64,000 nucleotides of DNA from an uncultured Alistipes sp. Lineage in GTDB: Bacteria; Bacteroidota; Bacteroidia; Bacteroidales; Rikenellaceae. The stretch is taken from NCBI GenBank assembly GCA_949283205.1, contig CASDSD010000037.1, positions 186,001 to 250,000 of the forward strand, in the 5' to 3' direction. Under the pieces are notes generated by a model that worked only from the letters and a program-made list of their open reading frames with translations, was not told the DNA's origin and ran no database searches. Below are positions 34,732-44,899 of the stretch, in pieces. Numbering within the stretch: the stretch's first letter is position 1; each line of letters begins with the position of its first letter. The position numbers and the translations under genes are program-made.

Positions 34732-35178
34732 ATGGCAATCGTTTCATACGAGTACAAGGTGCGTGTGAGGTATAAGGATACCGACCAGATGGGTATCATG
34801 CACCACTCGAACTATATCGTACTCTACGAGATGGCGCGGACGGAATGGCTGCGTGACATAGGTATTACCTATGCCGAGATAGAGCGTCGCGGCATAATGT
34901 CGCCCATAATCGAGGTGGAGTCGCGTTATCTGGCTCCGGCGTATTATGACGAGGTGCTCACGGTGCGTGTGAGTCTGGACGAGATGCCCACGGCGAAGAT
35001 GGTCATCCGCAGCGAGGTGTTCAACGAGAAGGGGGCATTGATAAACCGCGGCTCGGTGACTCTGGGTTTCATGCATGCCGACACGCGGCGTCCGTGCCGT
35101 GCGCCGGAGTGGTTCATGACGGCGCTCGGTGAATATGTCGAGCGGCAGAAACGTGAAGACCGTACTAATCAGGAGTAG
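34732..35178 (+). CDS. Acyl-CoA thioesterase, 4HBT/YbgC type
   Basis: A 148-residue single hot-dog domain protein. It carries the 4-hydroxybenzoyl-CoA thioesterase signature VRYKDTDQMGIMHHSNYIVLYEMART, with the catalytic Asp in DTDQMG. It hydrolyses acyl-CoA thioesters in the cytosol; the chain specificity is unknown. It follows ribF after 33 bp and precedes the YhhN-like gene by 9 bp. Confidence 0.9.
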   Translation: MAIVSYEYKVRVRYKDTDQMGIMHHSNYIVLYEMARTEWLRDIGITYAEIERRGIMSPIIEVESRYLAPAYYDEVLTVRVSLDEMPTAKMVIRSEVFNEKGALINRGSVTLGFMHADTRRPCRAPEWFMTALGEYVERQKREDRTNQE

Positions 35179-35187
35179 GGGGATATC

Positions 35188-35850
35188 ATGGCGCAGTTGA
35201 AGGTGAAGGATCGCAGCCACCGTGTGGTATGGGCGGTGTGCGTATATGTGGCTTCTGTCGTGGCATTTTTCGCAGTGCGATATTCCGCCGCATATGCCGC
35301 CAACCGTTGGATCGTGGCCCTGCCCACGATCGTGGCGGCCGTGTTTACGCTGCTTCACTACCGCCGCGGTGGTATCTTCATCCCGCTGGCGCTGGTGGCC
35401 TCGGCCGCAGGCGACCTGATGGGGGCGCAGCGCATTTTCATCGCGCAGGTGGCATATTTCGCTTTGGCACACATATTCTATATCGTCGATTTCAGCCGCT
35501 GTGCGTCGTGGCGGGGCCGCTGGCCGCGCGTTGCCGTCCTGGCCGTTGTGACGGCGGGGTATCTGTGGCTTGTGCTGAGCCATATCGAATCGGCAGCCGA
35601 AATGGCGGCCGTGGGAATATACGGAGTTGTCATATTCTTCATGGCGGCGACAGCCGTGGTGCAGCAGCGGCGCCATGCCGCATGGTATGCCGTGGCGGCT
35701 CTGTTGTTCGTGGTGTCGGACTCCTTGATCGTCTACAATAAATATGTCGGAACGGTGCCGTGCGAGGATGAGCTTGTCATGGCGACCTATTATGCCGCGC
35801 AGGGCATATTCGCATACCTTATGATCGGCCGCAACATCAGTCGCGACTGA
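35188..35850 (+). CDS. YhhN-family membrane protein (lysoplasmalogenase-like)
   Basis: A 220-residue protein with about seven or eight hydrophobic helices. It shows YhhN/TMEM86 landmarks: LVASAAGDLMGA, FALAHIFYIVDF, and a late FVVSDSLIVYNKY with YYAAQGIFAYLMI near the C-terminus. The acidic residues in the helices are conserved and thought to be catalytic in lysoplasmalogenases, which split vinyl-ether lysolipids. Activity here is inferred. It is the last gene before a 121-bp gap and htpG. Confidence 0.75.
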   Translation: MAQLKVKDRSHRVVWAVCVYVASVVAFFAVRYSAAYAANRWIVALPTIVAAVFTLLHYRRGGIFIPLALVASAAGDLMGAQRIFIAQVAYFALAHIFYIVDFSRCASWRGRWPRVAVLAVVTAGYLWLVLSHIESAAEMAAVGIYGVVIFFMAATAVVQQRRHAAWYAVAALLFVVSDSLIVYNKYVGTVPCEDELVMATYYAAQGIFAYLMIGRNISRD

Positions 35851-35971
35851 CATTCAGCCATCGTCCATATCTGCCAAGTGTTGCCCGTGTGTGTCAAAAT
35901 GTCACTCGCGGGCCGCTGGCACACACTTTGTTCAATAGGTGTGCAGGAAATAAATCAAAAACATATAAGCG

Positions 35972-38032
35972 ATGAAAAACGGTAAAATAGGAGTTACGAC
36001 GGAAAACATATTCCCCGTCATCAAAAAATTCCTCTATTCGGATCATGAGATTTTCCTTCGTGAGCTGGTGTCGAATGCCGTGGATGCCACGCAGAAACTC
36101 AAGACGCTGGCCGCAAAGGGCGAGTTCGGCGGCGAACTGGGCGATGTGACCGTACATGTGAGTGTCGACCCCGATAAGAAGACCCTCACGGTAACCGACC
36201 GCGGCATAGGCATGACGGCCGACGAGATTGACCGCTACATCAACCAGATAGCATTCTCAAGTGCAGAGGAGTTCCTGGCCAAGTATAAGGATCAGGCCAT
36301 AATAGGACACTTCGGCCTGGGATTCTACTCGTCGTTCATGGTGGCCGACAAGGTGGAGATATTCACCCGCTCGTACAAGGAGGAGGGCAAATATGTCCAC
36401 TGGAGCTGCGACGGATCGCCCGAGTACTCTATGGAGGAGATCGAGGGCGAGCATGACCGCGGCACCACGATCGTCCTGCATGTGGCCGAGGACTGCAGCG
36501 AATACTGCGAGGCGTCGAAGGTGGAGGAGCTGCTGAAGAAGTATTGCCGCTTCCTGCCCGTGCCCATCGCCTTCGGCAAGGTGAAGGAGTGGAAAGACGG
36601 CAAGTATGTCGATACCGACAGGGACAACGTCATCAACGATGTGGACCCGCTGTGGACGCGCAAGCCGACCGATATTACGGAGGAGCAGTACAGGGAGTTC
36701 TATCGCGAGCTCTACCCGCTGAGTGACGACCCGCTCTTCTATATCCACATGAATATCGACTATCCGTTCACGCTGACGGGTATCCTCTACTTCCCGAAGA
36801 TACACAACAACTTCGAGATACAGAAGAACAAGATACAGCTCTACTGCAATCAGGTCTTCGTGACGGATCAGGTGGAGGGTATCGTCCCCGAGTATCTGAC
36901 GCTGCTGCACGGTGTGATCGACTCGCCCGACATTCCGTTGAACGTGTCGCGAAGCTACCTGCAGAGTGACTCGAATGTCAAGAAGATCTCGAGCTACATC
37001 ACACGCAAGGTTGCCGACCGTCTGAAGGAGCTCTTCACGACGATGCGCGCCGACTACGAGAAGAAGTGGGACGACCTGAAGATATTCATCGAGTACGGCA
37101 TCCTCACCGACGAGAAGTTCGCCGAGAAGGCGGACGAGTTCATGCTCCTGAAGTCTACCGACGGCAAATATTTTACGGCCAAGGAGTACGTCGACCTCGT
37201 CAAGGAGAACCAGACCGACAAGAACAACAATGTGGTGTTGCTCTATGTGGATGATCCCGTCGAGAAGCATTCGTTCCTCGAGGCTGCCAAGTCGAAGGGT
37301 TATGACGTGCTGGAGATGAACGGACCGCTCGACAACCACTATATCAACTGGTACGAGTCGAAGAACCAGAACGTAAGGTTCGTGCGTGTGGACAGCGACG
37401 TTATCGAGAAGCTCATCCAGAAGGAGGATGCGATGTCGATGTCGCTCACGGAGGCGCAGCAGGATATCATGCGTCCCGTCTTCGAGAGCCAGTTGCCCAA
37501 GGACGAGAAGATCACCTACAACATCTCGTTCGAGGCGATGGCTGCCGACGAGGCTCCCGTGGTGATCACGCAGAACGAGTTCATGCGCCGTATGAAGGAT
37601 ATGGCGAAGGTGAGCGGCGGCGGCATGAGCCAGTTCTACGGCCAGATGCCCGATAACTTCACCATTGCCGTAAACGGCAACCACCCGATCGTGATCGACA
37701 TCCTGGGCAAGGTGGAGAAGGAGTACGGCGACAAGCTCAAGACCATGACCAAGAAGATCGACGCGGCGGTGGCCGAGGAGAAACGCTTCGAGGAGACGGT
37801 CAAGGATAAGAAGGAGGCAGACCTTACGCCGGAGGAGAAGACGATGCGCGAGGAGCTGTCGAAGAAGGTTGTCACGCTGCGTGACGAGCGCAACGAGCGC
37901 CTGCGCGAGATAGGCCGGGGAAACGACCTGGTACGTCAGATCATCGACCTCGCCCTGCTGTCGAACGGCATGCTCAAGGGCAAGAACCTGTCGGATTTCA
38001 TACAGCGGAGCATCTCGCTTATCGAGAAATAG
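35972..38032 (+). CDS. htpG: Chaperone HtpG (Hsp90)
   Basis: A 686-residue Hsp90. The N-terminal GHKL ATPase has ELVSNAVDA, TVTDRGIGMT and IGHFGLGFYSSFM; the middle domain has NFEIQKNKIQLYCNQVFV and SPDIPLNVSRSYLQ; the C-terminal part is a dimerisation domain that ends without the eukaryotic MEEVD. It is a stress chaperone of the cytosol. Upstream (35851-35971) a loose inverted pair GTGTGTG/CACACAC (35887-35893, 35920-35926) lies near an imperfect -7 (ACACTTTG), which might bear on stress control. Confidence 0.97.
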   Translation: MKNGKIGVTTENIFPVIKKFLYSDHEIFLRELVSNAVDATQKLKTLAAKGEFGGELGDVTVHVSVDPDKKTLTVTDRGIGMTADEIDRYINQIAFSSAEEFLAKYKDQAIIGHFGLGFYSSFMVADKVEIFTRSYKEEGKYVHWSCDGSPEYSMEEIEGEHDRGTTIVLHVAEDCSEYCEASKVEELLKKYCRFLPVPIAFGKVKEWKDGKYVDTDRDNVINDVDPLWTRKPTDITEEQYREFYRELYPLSDDPLFYIHMNIDYPFTLTGILYFPKIHNNFEIQKNKIQLYCNQVFVTDQVEGIVPEYLTLLHGVIDSPDIPLNVSRSYLQSDSNVKKISSYITRKVADRLKELFTTMRADYEKKWDDLKIFIEYGILTDEKFAEKADEFMLLKSTDGKYFTAKEYVDLVKENQTDKNNNVVLLYVDDPVEKHSFLEAAKSKGYDVLEMNGPLDNHYINWYESKNQNVRFVRVDSDVIEKLIQKEDAMSMSLTEAQQDIMRPVFESQLPKDEKITYNISFEAMAADEAPVVITQNEFMRRMKDMAKVSGGGMSQFYGQMPDNFTIAVNGNHPIVIDILGKVEKEYGDKLKTMTKKIDAAVAEEKRFEETVKDKKEADLTPEEKTMREELSKKVVTLRDERNERLREIGRGNDLVRQIIDLALLSNGMLKGKNLSDFIQRSISLIEK

Positions 38033-38068
38033 TTGCAAGGTGTGCGGCTGTCCGCTTCATTAAATGCT

Positions 38069-38106
38069 GCGGTGCGGGAATCATCGGTTCCCGCACCGCT
38101 TTTTTC
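38069..38106 (+). terminator. Terminator of htpG
   Basis: GCGGTGCGGGAA (38069-38080) pairs perfectly with TTCCCGCACCGC (38088-38099), followed by six T. Confidence 0.93.
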
Positions 38107-38118
38107 GTAAAAAATGCT

Positions 38119-38126
38119 TACATTTG
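38119..38126 (+). promoter_or_regulatory. Predicted -7 element of the GH95 gene
   Basis: TACATTTG. The leader to the ATG at 38217 is about 85 bases. The -33 position overlaps the T-run of the htpG terminator. Confidence 0.5.
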
Positions 38127-38216
38127 TATATGTGCGCCGTGCGGCATGCATGTGACGGCATTCCCCGGGTCGGGGCGACGCCCTGACGACAGTACCGCTA
38201 CCTAAAACAACCGTAT

Positions 38217-40622
38217 ATGAAAAAACCTTTGTTACAGACTCTCGTACTTGCCTGCCTGGTTATGGCGGGGTGTACGGCGAAGAACGATTCGCACATGAAG
38301 CTGTGGTACACGACTCCTGCCGATGCCTCCGTTGCCGACAGCAAGGATGCCTGGACCGACGATGCCGAATGGCTCAAGTCGCTGCCTTTGGGCAACGGCT
38401 CGCTCGGGGCGATGGTCTTCGGCGATGTGCCGATGGAGCGTATACAGCTCAACGAGGAGACCATGTGGTCCGGCAGCCCGCAGAAGAGCGACAATCCCGA
38501 GGCGGCCGCAAACCTGCAACAAATACGCCAGCTGCTCTTCGAGGGAAAGTATCGCGAGGCCACGGAACTTACCAACCGCACGCAGGTGTGCGTGGGCGCA
38601 GGTTCGGGATACGGCAACGGCAAGGATGTCCCGTATGGCAGTTTCCAGACCCTGGGCGACCTGTGGATAGATTTCGAGTGTAAGGACGGCTATACGGACT
38701 ATTATCGCGACCTCGATCTCGAAACGGCCGTGGCGTCGGTTGAGTATACGCAGAATGGCATAAGGTTCCGCCGCGAGGCTTTTGTAAGCTATCCCGATCA
38801 GGTCATGGTGGTGCGTATGACGGCCGACAGGCGTGGCGCGCTGTCGTTCACCTGCCGCATGACGCGCCCCGAGAGTTTCTCTACATCGTGCGAGGATGGG
38901 CAGCTTGTGATGCGCGGCGCGCTCAACGACGGCCGTGGCGGCACATATCTCAACTATATGGCGCGCCTGAAGGCCGTGACGCGCGGCGGCGAGGTGTCAT
39001 ACTCGGATGATGCCATGACCGTAAGCGATGCCGACGAGGTGATCCTGCTGCTGGCGGCATCGACCGATTACAGACTCGAATATCCCGACTATAAGGGCCG
39101 CGACTACGAGACGCTCACGCGCCAGGCCATCGCCGCAGCCGAGACCAAGTCGTATTCCGCCCTGCTGAAGGCGCATCTTGAGGAGTATACTCCCTATTTC
39201 GGGCGCGTGTCGCTCCGTCTGGGAGAGTCTGGCGGCGAGGATATTCCCACGGACGTGCGGCTGGAACGTGTCAAGGGCGGTGCCGACGACCCGCACCTGT
39301 GCGAATTGATATTCCAGTACGGGCGTTATCTGCTCATTGCCTCTTCGCGTCCCGGGACCATGCCCGCCAACCTGCAGGGCATTTGGGCCAACAAGGTGCA
39401 GACGCCGTGGAACGGCGACTACCATACCAATGTGAACATACAGATGAACTACTGGCCCTCGGAGGTGGCGAACCTCTCGGAGTGCCAGCTCCCGCTCTTC
39501 GATCTCATAGAGTCGCTTGTCAAGCCCGGCCACGAGACGGCCCGCGTACAGTACGGTATGGGCGGCTGGGTCGTGCACCCCATAACCAACATATGGGGAT
39601 ATACCTCTCCGGGCGAGTCGTCGTCGTGGGGCATGCACCCGGGCGGTACGGGATGGATGTGCCAGCACATATGCGAGCATTACCGCTTTACGGGCGACAA
39701 GGAGTTTCTGCGCAGGATGTATCCCGTGCTGAAGGGTGCCGTGGAGTTCTATCTCGACTGGCTTACGGTGGACCCGAAGACGGGTCTGCTTGTTTCGGGG
39801 CCTGCGGCATCACCTGAAAACACGTTCGTGGCGCCCGACGGCAGTCATGCGCAGATAAGCATGGGCCCGACGCATGACCAGCAGGTGATATGGCAGCTGT
39901 TCGACGATTTCGGCATGGCCAGCCGCGAGTTGGGCATAGATGACGACCTGGTGCGTCGCACGGCCGAGGCGAAGGAGAACCTCGCCCCGACAAGAATCGG
40001 CAGCGACGGCCGCATCATGGAGTGGGCCGAGGAGTTCGAGGAGGTGGAACCCGGGCACAGGCATATCTCGCACCTGTTTGCCGTGCATCCGGCTGCACAG
40101 ATAAACATGCTGACGACGCCCGATCTGGCGGAGGCGGCGGGCAAGTCGATGGATTACCGCATAGCACACGGCGGAGGCCACACGGGATGGAGTTCCGCAT
40201 GGCTTATCATACAGTATGCGCGCCTGCTGCGCGGTGAACAGGCAAAGAGCAGTCTCGATACTGTGCTGCGGCGTTGCTCGATGCCGAACCTCTTCTCGCT
40301 CCATCCTCCCTTCCAGATGGATGCCAACTTCGGAACGACGGCCGGCATTGCGGAGATGTTGTTGCAGAGCCATGTTTACGACGGTGGGGCATACGTGCTG
40401 CAGCTGTTGCCCGCGCTGCCCGCGGCATGGCCCGACGGCGAATTCTCGGGCCTGAAGGCCCGCGGCGGCTTCGAGGTGTCGGCGAAATGGCGCTCGGGGC
40501 GTATGGTGGAGCTGCGCGTAACGTCGCTTCTCGGGAACGATTTCCGCGTGTGGTACAACGGGGAGTATATCCCGTCCGGGAATCCCGGTGAAGGCAAGAC
40601 ATGGGTATGGCGCAGCCGCTGA
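38217..40622 (+). CDS. GH95-family glycosidase lipoprotein (alpha-L-fucosidase/galactosidase)
   Basis: An 801-residue lipoprotein with lipobox VMAGC (Cys19). It follows the GH95 plan: N-terminal beta-domain (LPLGNGSLGAMVFGD, RIQLNEETMWSGSP), (alpha/alpha)6 barrel with NLQGIWAN, YHTNVNIQMNYWPS, GWVVHPITNIWG, GTGWMCQHICEHY and SPEN, and C-terminal HPPFQMDANFGTTAGIAEM. The Asn pair and late Asp correspond to the unusual base system known for GH95, and SPEN to the acid. It removes terminal alpha-1,2-L-fucose or L-galactose from glycans at the cell surface. No SusC/D pair is adjacent. Confidence 0.92.
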   Translation: MKKPLLQTLVLACLVMAGCTAKNDSHMKLWYTTPADASVADSKDAWTDDAEWLKSLPLGNGSLGAMVFGDVPMERIQLNEETMWSGSPQKSDNPEAAANLQQIRQLLFEGKYREATELTNRTQVCVGAGSGYGNGKDVPYGSFQTLGDLWIDFECKDGYTDYYRDLDLETAVASVEYTQNGIRFRREAFVSYPDQVMVVRMTADRRGALSFTCRMTRPESFSTSCEDGQLVMRGALNDGRGGTYLNYMARLKAVTRGGEVSYSDDAMTVSDADEVILLLAASTDYRLEYPDYKGRDYETLTRQAIAAAETKSYSALLKAHLEEYTPYFGRVSLRLGESGGEDIPTDVRLERVKGGADDPHLCELIFQYGRYLLIASSRPGTMPANLQGIWANKVQTPWNGDYHTNVNIQMNYWPSEVANLSECQLPLFDLIESLVKPGHETARVQYGMGGWVVHPITNIWGYTSPGESSSWGMHPGGTGWMCQHICEHYRFTGDKEFLRRMYPVLKGAVEFYLDWLTVDPKTGLLVSGPAASPENTFVAPDGSHAQISMGPTHDQQVIWQLFDDFGMASRELGIDDDLVRRTAEAKENLAPTRIGSDGRIMEWAEEFEEVEPGHRHISHLFAVHPAAQINMLTTPDLAEAAGKSMDYRIAHGGGHTGWSSAWLIIQYARLLRGEQAKSSLDTVLRRCSMPNLFSLHPPFQMDANFGTTAGIAEMLLQSHVYDGGAYVLQLLPALPAAWPDGEFSGLKARGGFEVSAKWRSGRMVELRVTSLLGNDFRVWYNGEYIPSGNPGEGKTWVWRSR

Positions 40623-40671
40623 CGGCATCCACCCCGTGCAGCCGATAGAGGCCTCCTTACGGGCATGAAAT

Positions 40672-40706
40672 AAGCGGGCGTCTCCGTATATGAGACGCCC
40701 GCTTTC
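40672..40706. terminator. Terminator between GH95 gene and trxA
   Basis: AAGCGGGCGTCTC (40672-40684) pairs with GAGACGCCCGCTT (40692-40704), with a 7-base loop. It can act on both converging transcripts. Confidence 0.85.
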
Positions 40707-40724
40707 CTGTCCGTGTATCGGCGA

Positions 40725-41039
40725 TTAGAGCATGGCCTCGATCTTCGCCTTGAGGTTCTCCTTTGTGGTGGCGCCGACGACCTTGTCCACAACCTCGCCG
40801 TTCTTGATGAAGACAACGGTGGGGATGTTGCGTATGCGGTACTGTGCCACGATGTCGTCGTTCGACTCGACGTCGCACTTGCCGATTATGACGCGGTCGG
40901 CGTATTCTCCTGCTAGTTCCTCCACGATGGGGCCGATCATGCGGCAGGGGCCGCACCATTCGGCCCAGAAGTCGATAACGACGGGTTTGCCCGATGCGAT
41001 CGTCGACTCGTAATTCTCTTTGGTGATTGCTAATGCCAT
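40725..41039 (-). CDS. trxA: Thioredoxin
   Basis: A 104-residue cytosolic thioredoxin with WAEWCGPCRM active site (CGPC), the cis-Pro in RNIPTVVF and the usual length. It passes electrons to ribonucleotide reductase and other disulfide targets. It lies 19 bp after dnaE on the same strand, so it is likely co-transcribed with it. Confidence 0.96.
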   Translation of the reverse strand: MALAITKENYESTIASGKPVVIDFWAEWCGPCRMIGPIVEELAGEYADRVIIGKCDVESNDDIVAQYRIRNIPTVVFIKNGEVVDKVVGATTKENLKAKIEAML

Positions 41040-41058
41040 AGTTGTTTTGTTTTTGGTG

Positions 41059-44000
41059 TTATGCTAACGTATATTTCAGTTCGTTGGTATCGAGGTAATC
41101 CATCAGCTGCGGCGTGAGCGTTACCTTGTAGCGCTTTGAATAGAGATTCAGGCTTACACCGCCTTCATGGTCGTTTACCGTCGTGCGCACGATGGTATTG
41201 CCCTTGTTGTGGCGTATCGCATCCGCAAAACTCTCGATGAAGCTATTGGTGAGTTCCTCTATCGGGATGGTTATGTGTATCTCCTTGATCATCGTGTCGC
41301 GCATCTCCGACAGCTGGGACATCGACAGCACCTTGAACTCGAGTTCATTCCCGTCACCGTATGGGCGCGGCTGAACCTTGCCCTTGACGAAGAGGAAATA
41401 GTTGGGGTATATGAACGGGCGGAAGGTCTCGTAGTCCTTGCCGAAGAGGGCGAACTCGTGTGTACCGTTGTAGTCCTCCATTGTGAATTTGCCCCAGTGT
41501 CGCCCCGTCTTGGTCGTAAGCTCCTGCACGGCCGTGACCACTCCCGCCACGCCGATCTCCTGTCCGTTGAACTGTTCGAGGTCGGCCAGGTCGCTCAGGT
41601 GGGCCTTGCACATGTGGTTCACGATGAAGGCGTAGTCGTCGAGCGGATGCGCCGAGAGGTAGAGTCCTATCATCTCGCGCTCCTTGTTTAGTACCTGCAG
41701 CTGGTTCCAGTCCTCCGCCATAGGGGTGGTGGGGGGCTGTATGTCGATGACGACACCCCCGCCGAAGAGGCTCTGCTGCGAGTTCTGCCGCTCGGCCTGC
41801 ACCCGCTGGCCGTAACGCATGAGCTGCTCGATGAACGACAGGGGGCTGCTGCTGCGCGGGTCGACGGCGAAGAACTTGCTGCGGTGGAAATCTATTATCG
41901 AGTCGAACCCGCCGGCATAGGCTATGTTCTCCATGCACTTGCGGTTGACGAGATTGAAGTTCACGCGCTCCACGAAGTCGTATATGTTCTTGTACGGGCC
42001 TTTTGCCTCGCGTTCGTCGATTATGGACCGCACGGCGGCTTCGCCCACGCCCTTTACCGCTGCCAGTCCGAAACGTATGTCTCCGGCTTTGTTCGACGAG
42101 AAGGTCTGCTCCGATTCGTTGACATCGGGCCCGAGGACCTTTATGCCCATGTGCTTGCACTCGGTCATGTAGGCCGTGAGCGACTTTATGTCGGCGAGGT
42201 TGCGGCTCAACAGCGCCGCCATGTACTCCGACGGGTAGTTGGCCTTGAGGTATGCCGTCTGGTATGCCACCCACGAGTAGCACGTGGCGTGCGACTTGTT
42301 GAAGGCGTATGAGGCGAACTTCTCCCAGTCGGCCCATATCTTCTCCAGGATCTGCGGGTCGTGGCCGTTCCTGCGGCCGCCTTCGATGAACTTGGGCTTC
42401 AGGTGGTCCAGCTTGTCCTTGAGCTTCTTTCCCATGGCCTTGCGCAGCGTGTCCGACTCGCCGCGGGTGAATCCCGCCAGCAGGCGCGACAACAGCATGA
42501 CCTGCTCCTGGTATACCGTGATGCCGTAGGTGTCCTTCAGGTACTTCTCCATCAGGTCGATGTCGTAGACTATGGGTTTGCGGCCGTGCTTGCGGTCGAT
42601 GAAGTCGGGGATGTAATCCATAGGCCCCGGACGGTAGAGGGCGTTCATTGCTATGAGGTCCTCGAAGGTCGAGGGCTTGAGCTCGCGCAGGTATTTCTGC
42701 ATGCCCGCAGACTCGAACTGGAACGTGCCGACCGTGCGGCCTTCGCTGTAGAGCTTGTATGTTGCCGGGTCGTTTATGTCTATATGGTCTATGTCGACCG
42801 TCTCGCCCTTCGTGTGCCTGATGTTGGCGACGGCATCCTTGATGATCGAGAGGGTCTTCAGTCCGAGGAAGTCCATCTTGATAAGTCCCGTATCCTCGAT
42901 CACCGATCCCTCGTACTGCGTCACGAGCATCTTCTCGCCCGTCTCCTTGTCGTCGGCAGTGCTTACGGGCACCCAGTCGGTGATGTCGTCGCGGCAGATG
43001 ATGGTGCCGCATGCATGCACTCCGGTATTGCGGACATTGCCCTCGAGCATCTTCGCATATTTTATCGTGTCGCTCAGAACGGGGTCCGTAGACTCTTCGG
43101 CGGCCTTCAGTTCGGGAACATACTCGATGGCGTTGACGAGGTTGATCTTCTTGTCCGGAATGCGGTCGGGCACCAGCTTGCACAGTCGGTCCGACTCCTT
43201 GAGCGGGAGCTTCTGCACGCGCGCCACATCCTTCAGTGCCATCTTCGTGGCCATGGTGCCGTAGGTGATGATATGCGCCACCTTCTCCTTGCCGTACTTC
43301 TGCGTCACCCAGTTGAGCACGCGGCCGCGGCCGTCGTCATCGAAGTCGATGTCGATATCGGGCAGCGAGATACGGTCGGGATTGAGGAATCGCTCGAACA
43401 GCAGGTCGTATTTTATGGGGTCGATCTGCGTGATTCCCAGGCAGTAGGCTACGGCCGATCCTGCGGCCGAACCTCGTCCCGGGCCTACCGAGACGTCGAG
43501 CTCCTCGCGCGCGGCACGGATGAAGTCCTGTACGATGAGGAAGTAGCCCGGGAAACCCATCGTCTTCATTATGTGCAGCTCGAACTTCAGCCGCTCGGCT
43601 ATCTCCGGCGACAGCGGGTCGCCGTAGACCTTGCGGGCGCCGTCCATCGTCAGCTTGGCAAGGTAGTCGGCCTCGAGTTTTATGCGGTAAAGGCGGTCGT
43701 AGCCGCCGAGCTTGTCGATCTTCTTCTTCGCATCGGCCTCGCTCATGGTGACGTTGCCGTTCTCGTCGCGCGTGAACTCGTTGAAGAGGTCCTCTTCGGT
43801 AAACCGCTCGCGGTATTGCGCCTCCGTCCCGAATGTCTCGGGTATGGCAAAGGTGGGCATGATGGGGGCGTGGTCAATGGAGTAGTTCTCCACCTGATCG
43901 CATATCTCCACCGTGTTTGTCAGCGCCTCGGGTATGTCCCCGAAGATGGCGTTCATCTCGGCGCGCGTCTTCATCCACTCCTGCTTCGAGTAGAGCATGC

Positions 44001-44877
44001 GCTTCGGGTCGTCCAGATCCTTGCCCGTGCTGAGGCATATCAGGCGGTCGTGAGCCTCGGCGTTGTCCTCGTCGACGAAGTGTACGTCGTTGGTGCATAC
44101 GAGGCGTATGCCGTATTTCTTCGAGAATTCGACAAGGTGCCTGTTGACCTCCACCTGCATGGGGTAGGTCTCGTGGTTGGCCCGCTCGACGGTGGCCTTA
44201 TGCAGCTGCAGCTCGAGATAGTAGTCGTCGCCGAAGAGCTGTTTGTGCCACAGTATCGACTTCTCGGCCGCATCCAGGTCGCCCGATGTTATCATGCGCG
44301 GCACCTCGCCGCCCAGACATGCCGAACAGCAGATCAACCCTTCGTGGTACTTCTCCAGTTCCGCATGGTCGGTACGCGGACGCATGTAGAAACCCTCGGT
44401 CCACGCCTTCGAGACGATCTTGATGAGGTTGTGGTATCCCTTGGCGTTTTTGGCCAGAAGTATGAGGTGGTAACCGCTCTGGTCGGCCTTGCCCTCCTTG
44501 AACTGCAGGCCGCGCCGTGCCACATATACCTCGCAGCCGATGATGGCCTTGAAATCCTCCTTCGGCAGGGCGTCGAATTCGGCCTTTAGCTTTTCCATCT
44601 CCGCCTGCTGCTCCCCGGTGGCCGACCCCGCCTCGTCGATCTGCGCCTGCAGCGCGGCGATCTTCTCTCCGGCGGCCTTCACCTTGTCGCGGCGGGCTCC
44701 GTTCTTCTTCTTGACGTAGTTGTAGAACTCCTTTATGCCGAACATGTTGCCGTGGTCGGTGATGGCTATGCCGCGCATGCCGTCGGCCATGGCCTTGTCG
44801 ACGAGACGCTGTATGCTGGCCTGCCCGTCGAGGATGGAGTATTGCGAGTGTACGTGCAGATGTACGAAATCGTGCAT
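41059..44877 (-). CDS. dnaE: DNA polymerase III alpha subunit
   Basis: A 1272-residue replicative polymerase. The PHP domain starts with HLHVHSQYSILDG. The palm has GPGRGSAAGSAVAYCLGIT and the catalytic Asp triad region PDIDIDFDDDGRGRV. The fingers have GTFQFESAGMQKYLRELKP, followed by the tandem helix-hairpin-helix and a C-terminal OB fold. Compared with E. coli DnaE the PHP domain holds a charged, probably coiled-coil insert at about residues 59-108. It follows a serine hydrolase gene by 22 bp and precedes trxA by 19 bp. Confidence 0.97.
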   Translation of the reverse strand: MHDFVHLHVHSQYSILDGQASIQRLVDKAMADGMRGIAITDHGNMFGIKEFYNYVKKKNGARRDKVKAAGEKIAALQAQIDEAGSATGEQQAEMEKLKAEFDALPKEDFKAIIGCEVYVARRGLQFKEGKADQSGYHLILLAKNAKGYHNLIKIVSKAWTEGFYMRPRTDHAELEKYHEGLICCSACLGGEVPRMITSGDLDAAEKSILWHKQLFGDDYYLELQLHKATVERANHETYPMQVEVNRHLVEFSKKYGIRLVCTNDVHFVDEDNAEAHDRLICLSTGKDLDDPKRMLYSKQEWMKTRAEMNAIFGDIPEALTNTVEICDQVENYSIDHAPIMPTFAIPETFGTEAQYRERFTEEDLFNEFTRDENGNVTMSEADAKKKIDKLGGYDRLYRIKLEADYLAKLTMDGARKVYGDPLSPEIAERLKFELHIMKTMGFPGYFLIVQDFIRAAREELDVSVGPGRGSAAGSAVAYCLGITQIDPIKYDLLFERFLNPDRISLPDIDIDFDDDGRGRVLNWVTQKYGKEKVAHIITYGTMATKMALKDVARVQKLPLKESDRLCKLVPDRIPDKKINLVNAIEYVPELKAAEESTDPVLSDTIKYAKMLEGNVRNTGVHACGTIICRDDITDWVPVSTADDKETGEKMLVTQYEGSVIEDTGLIKMDFLGLKTLSIIKDAVANIRHTKGETVDIDHIDINDPATYKLYSEGRTVGTFQFESAGMQKYLRELKPSTFEDLIAMNALYRPGPMDYIPDFIDRKHGRKPIVYDIDLMEKYLKDTYGITVYQEQVMLLSRLLAGFTRGESDTLRKAMGKKLKDKLDHLKPKFIEGGRRNGHDPQILEKIWADWEKFASYAFNKSHATCYSWVAYQTAYLKANYPSEYMAALLSRNLADIKSLTAYMTECKHMGIKVLGPDVNESEQTFSSNKAGDIRFGLAAVKGVGEAAVRSIIDEREAKGPYKNIYDFVERVNFNLVNRKCMENIAYAGGFDSIIDFHRSKFFAVDPRSSSPLSFIEQLMRYGQRVQAERQNSQQSLFGGGVVIDIQPPTTPMAEDWNQLQVLNKEREMIGLYLSAHPLDDYAFIVNHMCKAHLSDLADLEQFNGQEIGVAGVVTAVQELTTKTGRHWGKFTMEDYNGTHEFALFGKDYETFRPFIYPNYFLFVKGKVQPRPYGDGNELEFKVLSMSQLSEMRDTMIKEIHITIPIEELTNSFIESFADAIRHNKGNTIVRTTVNDHEGGVSLNLYSKRYKVTLTPQLMDYLDTNELKYTLA

Positions 44878-44899
44878 TGTCGTTATGCGTTTATGCGTT

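Noticed and set aside
38217..40622. Polysaccharide utilisation locus around the GH95 gene
   Set aside because: There is no SusC/SusD pair, sigma/anti-sigma pair or hybrid sensor next to it; neighbours are htpG and trxA.
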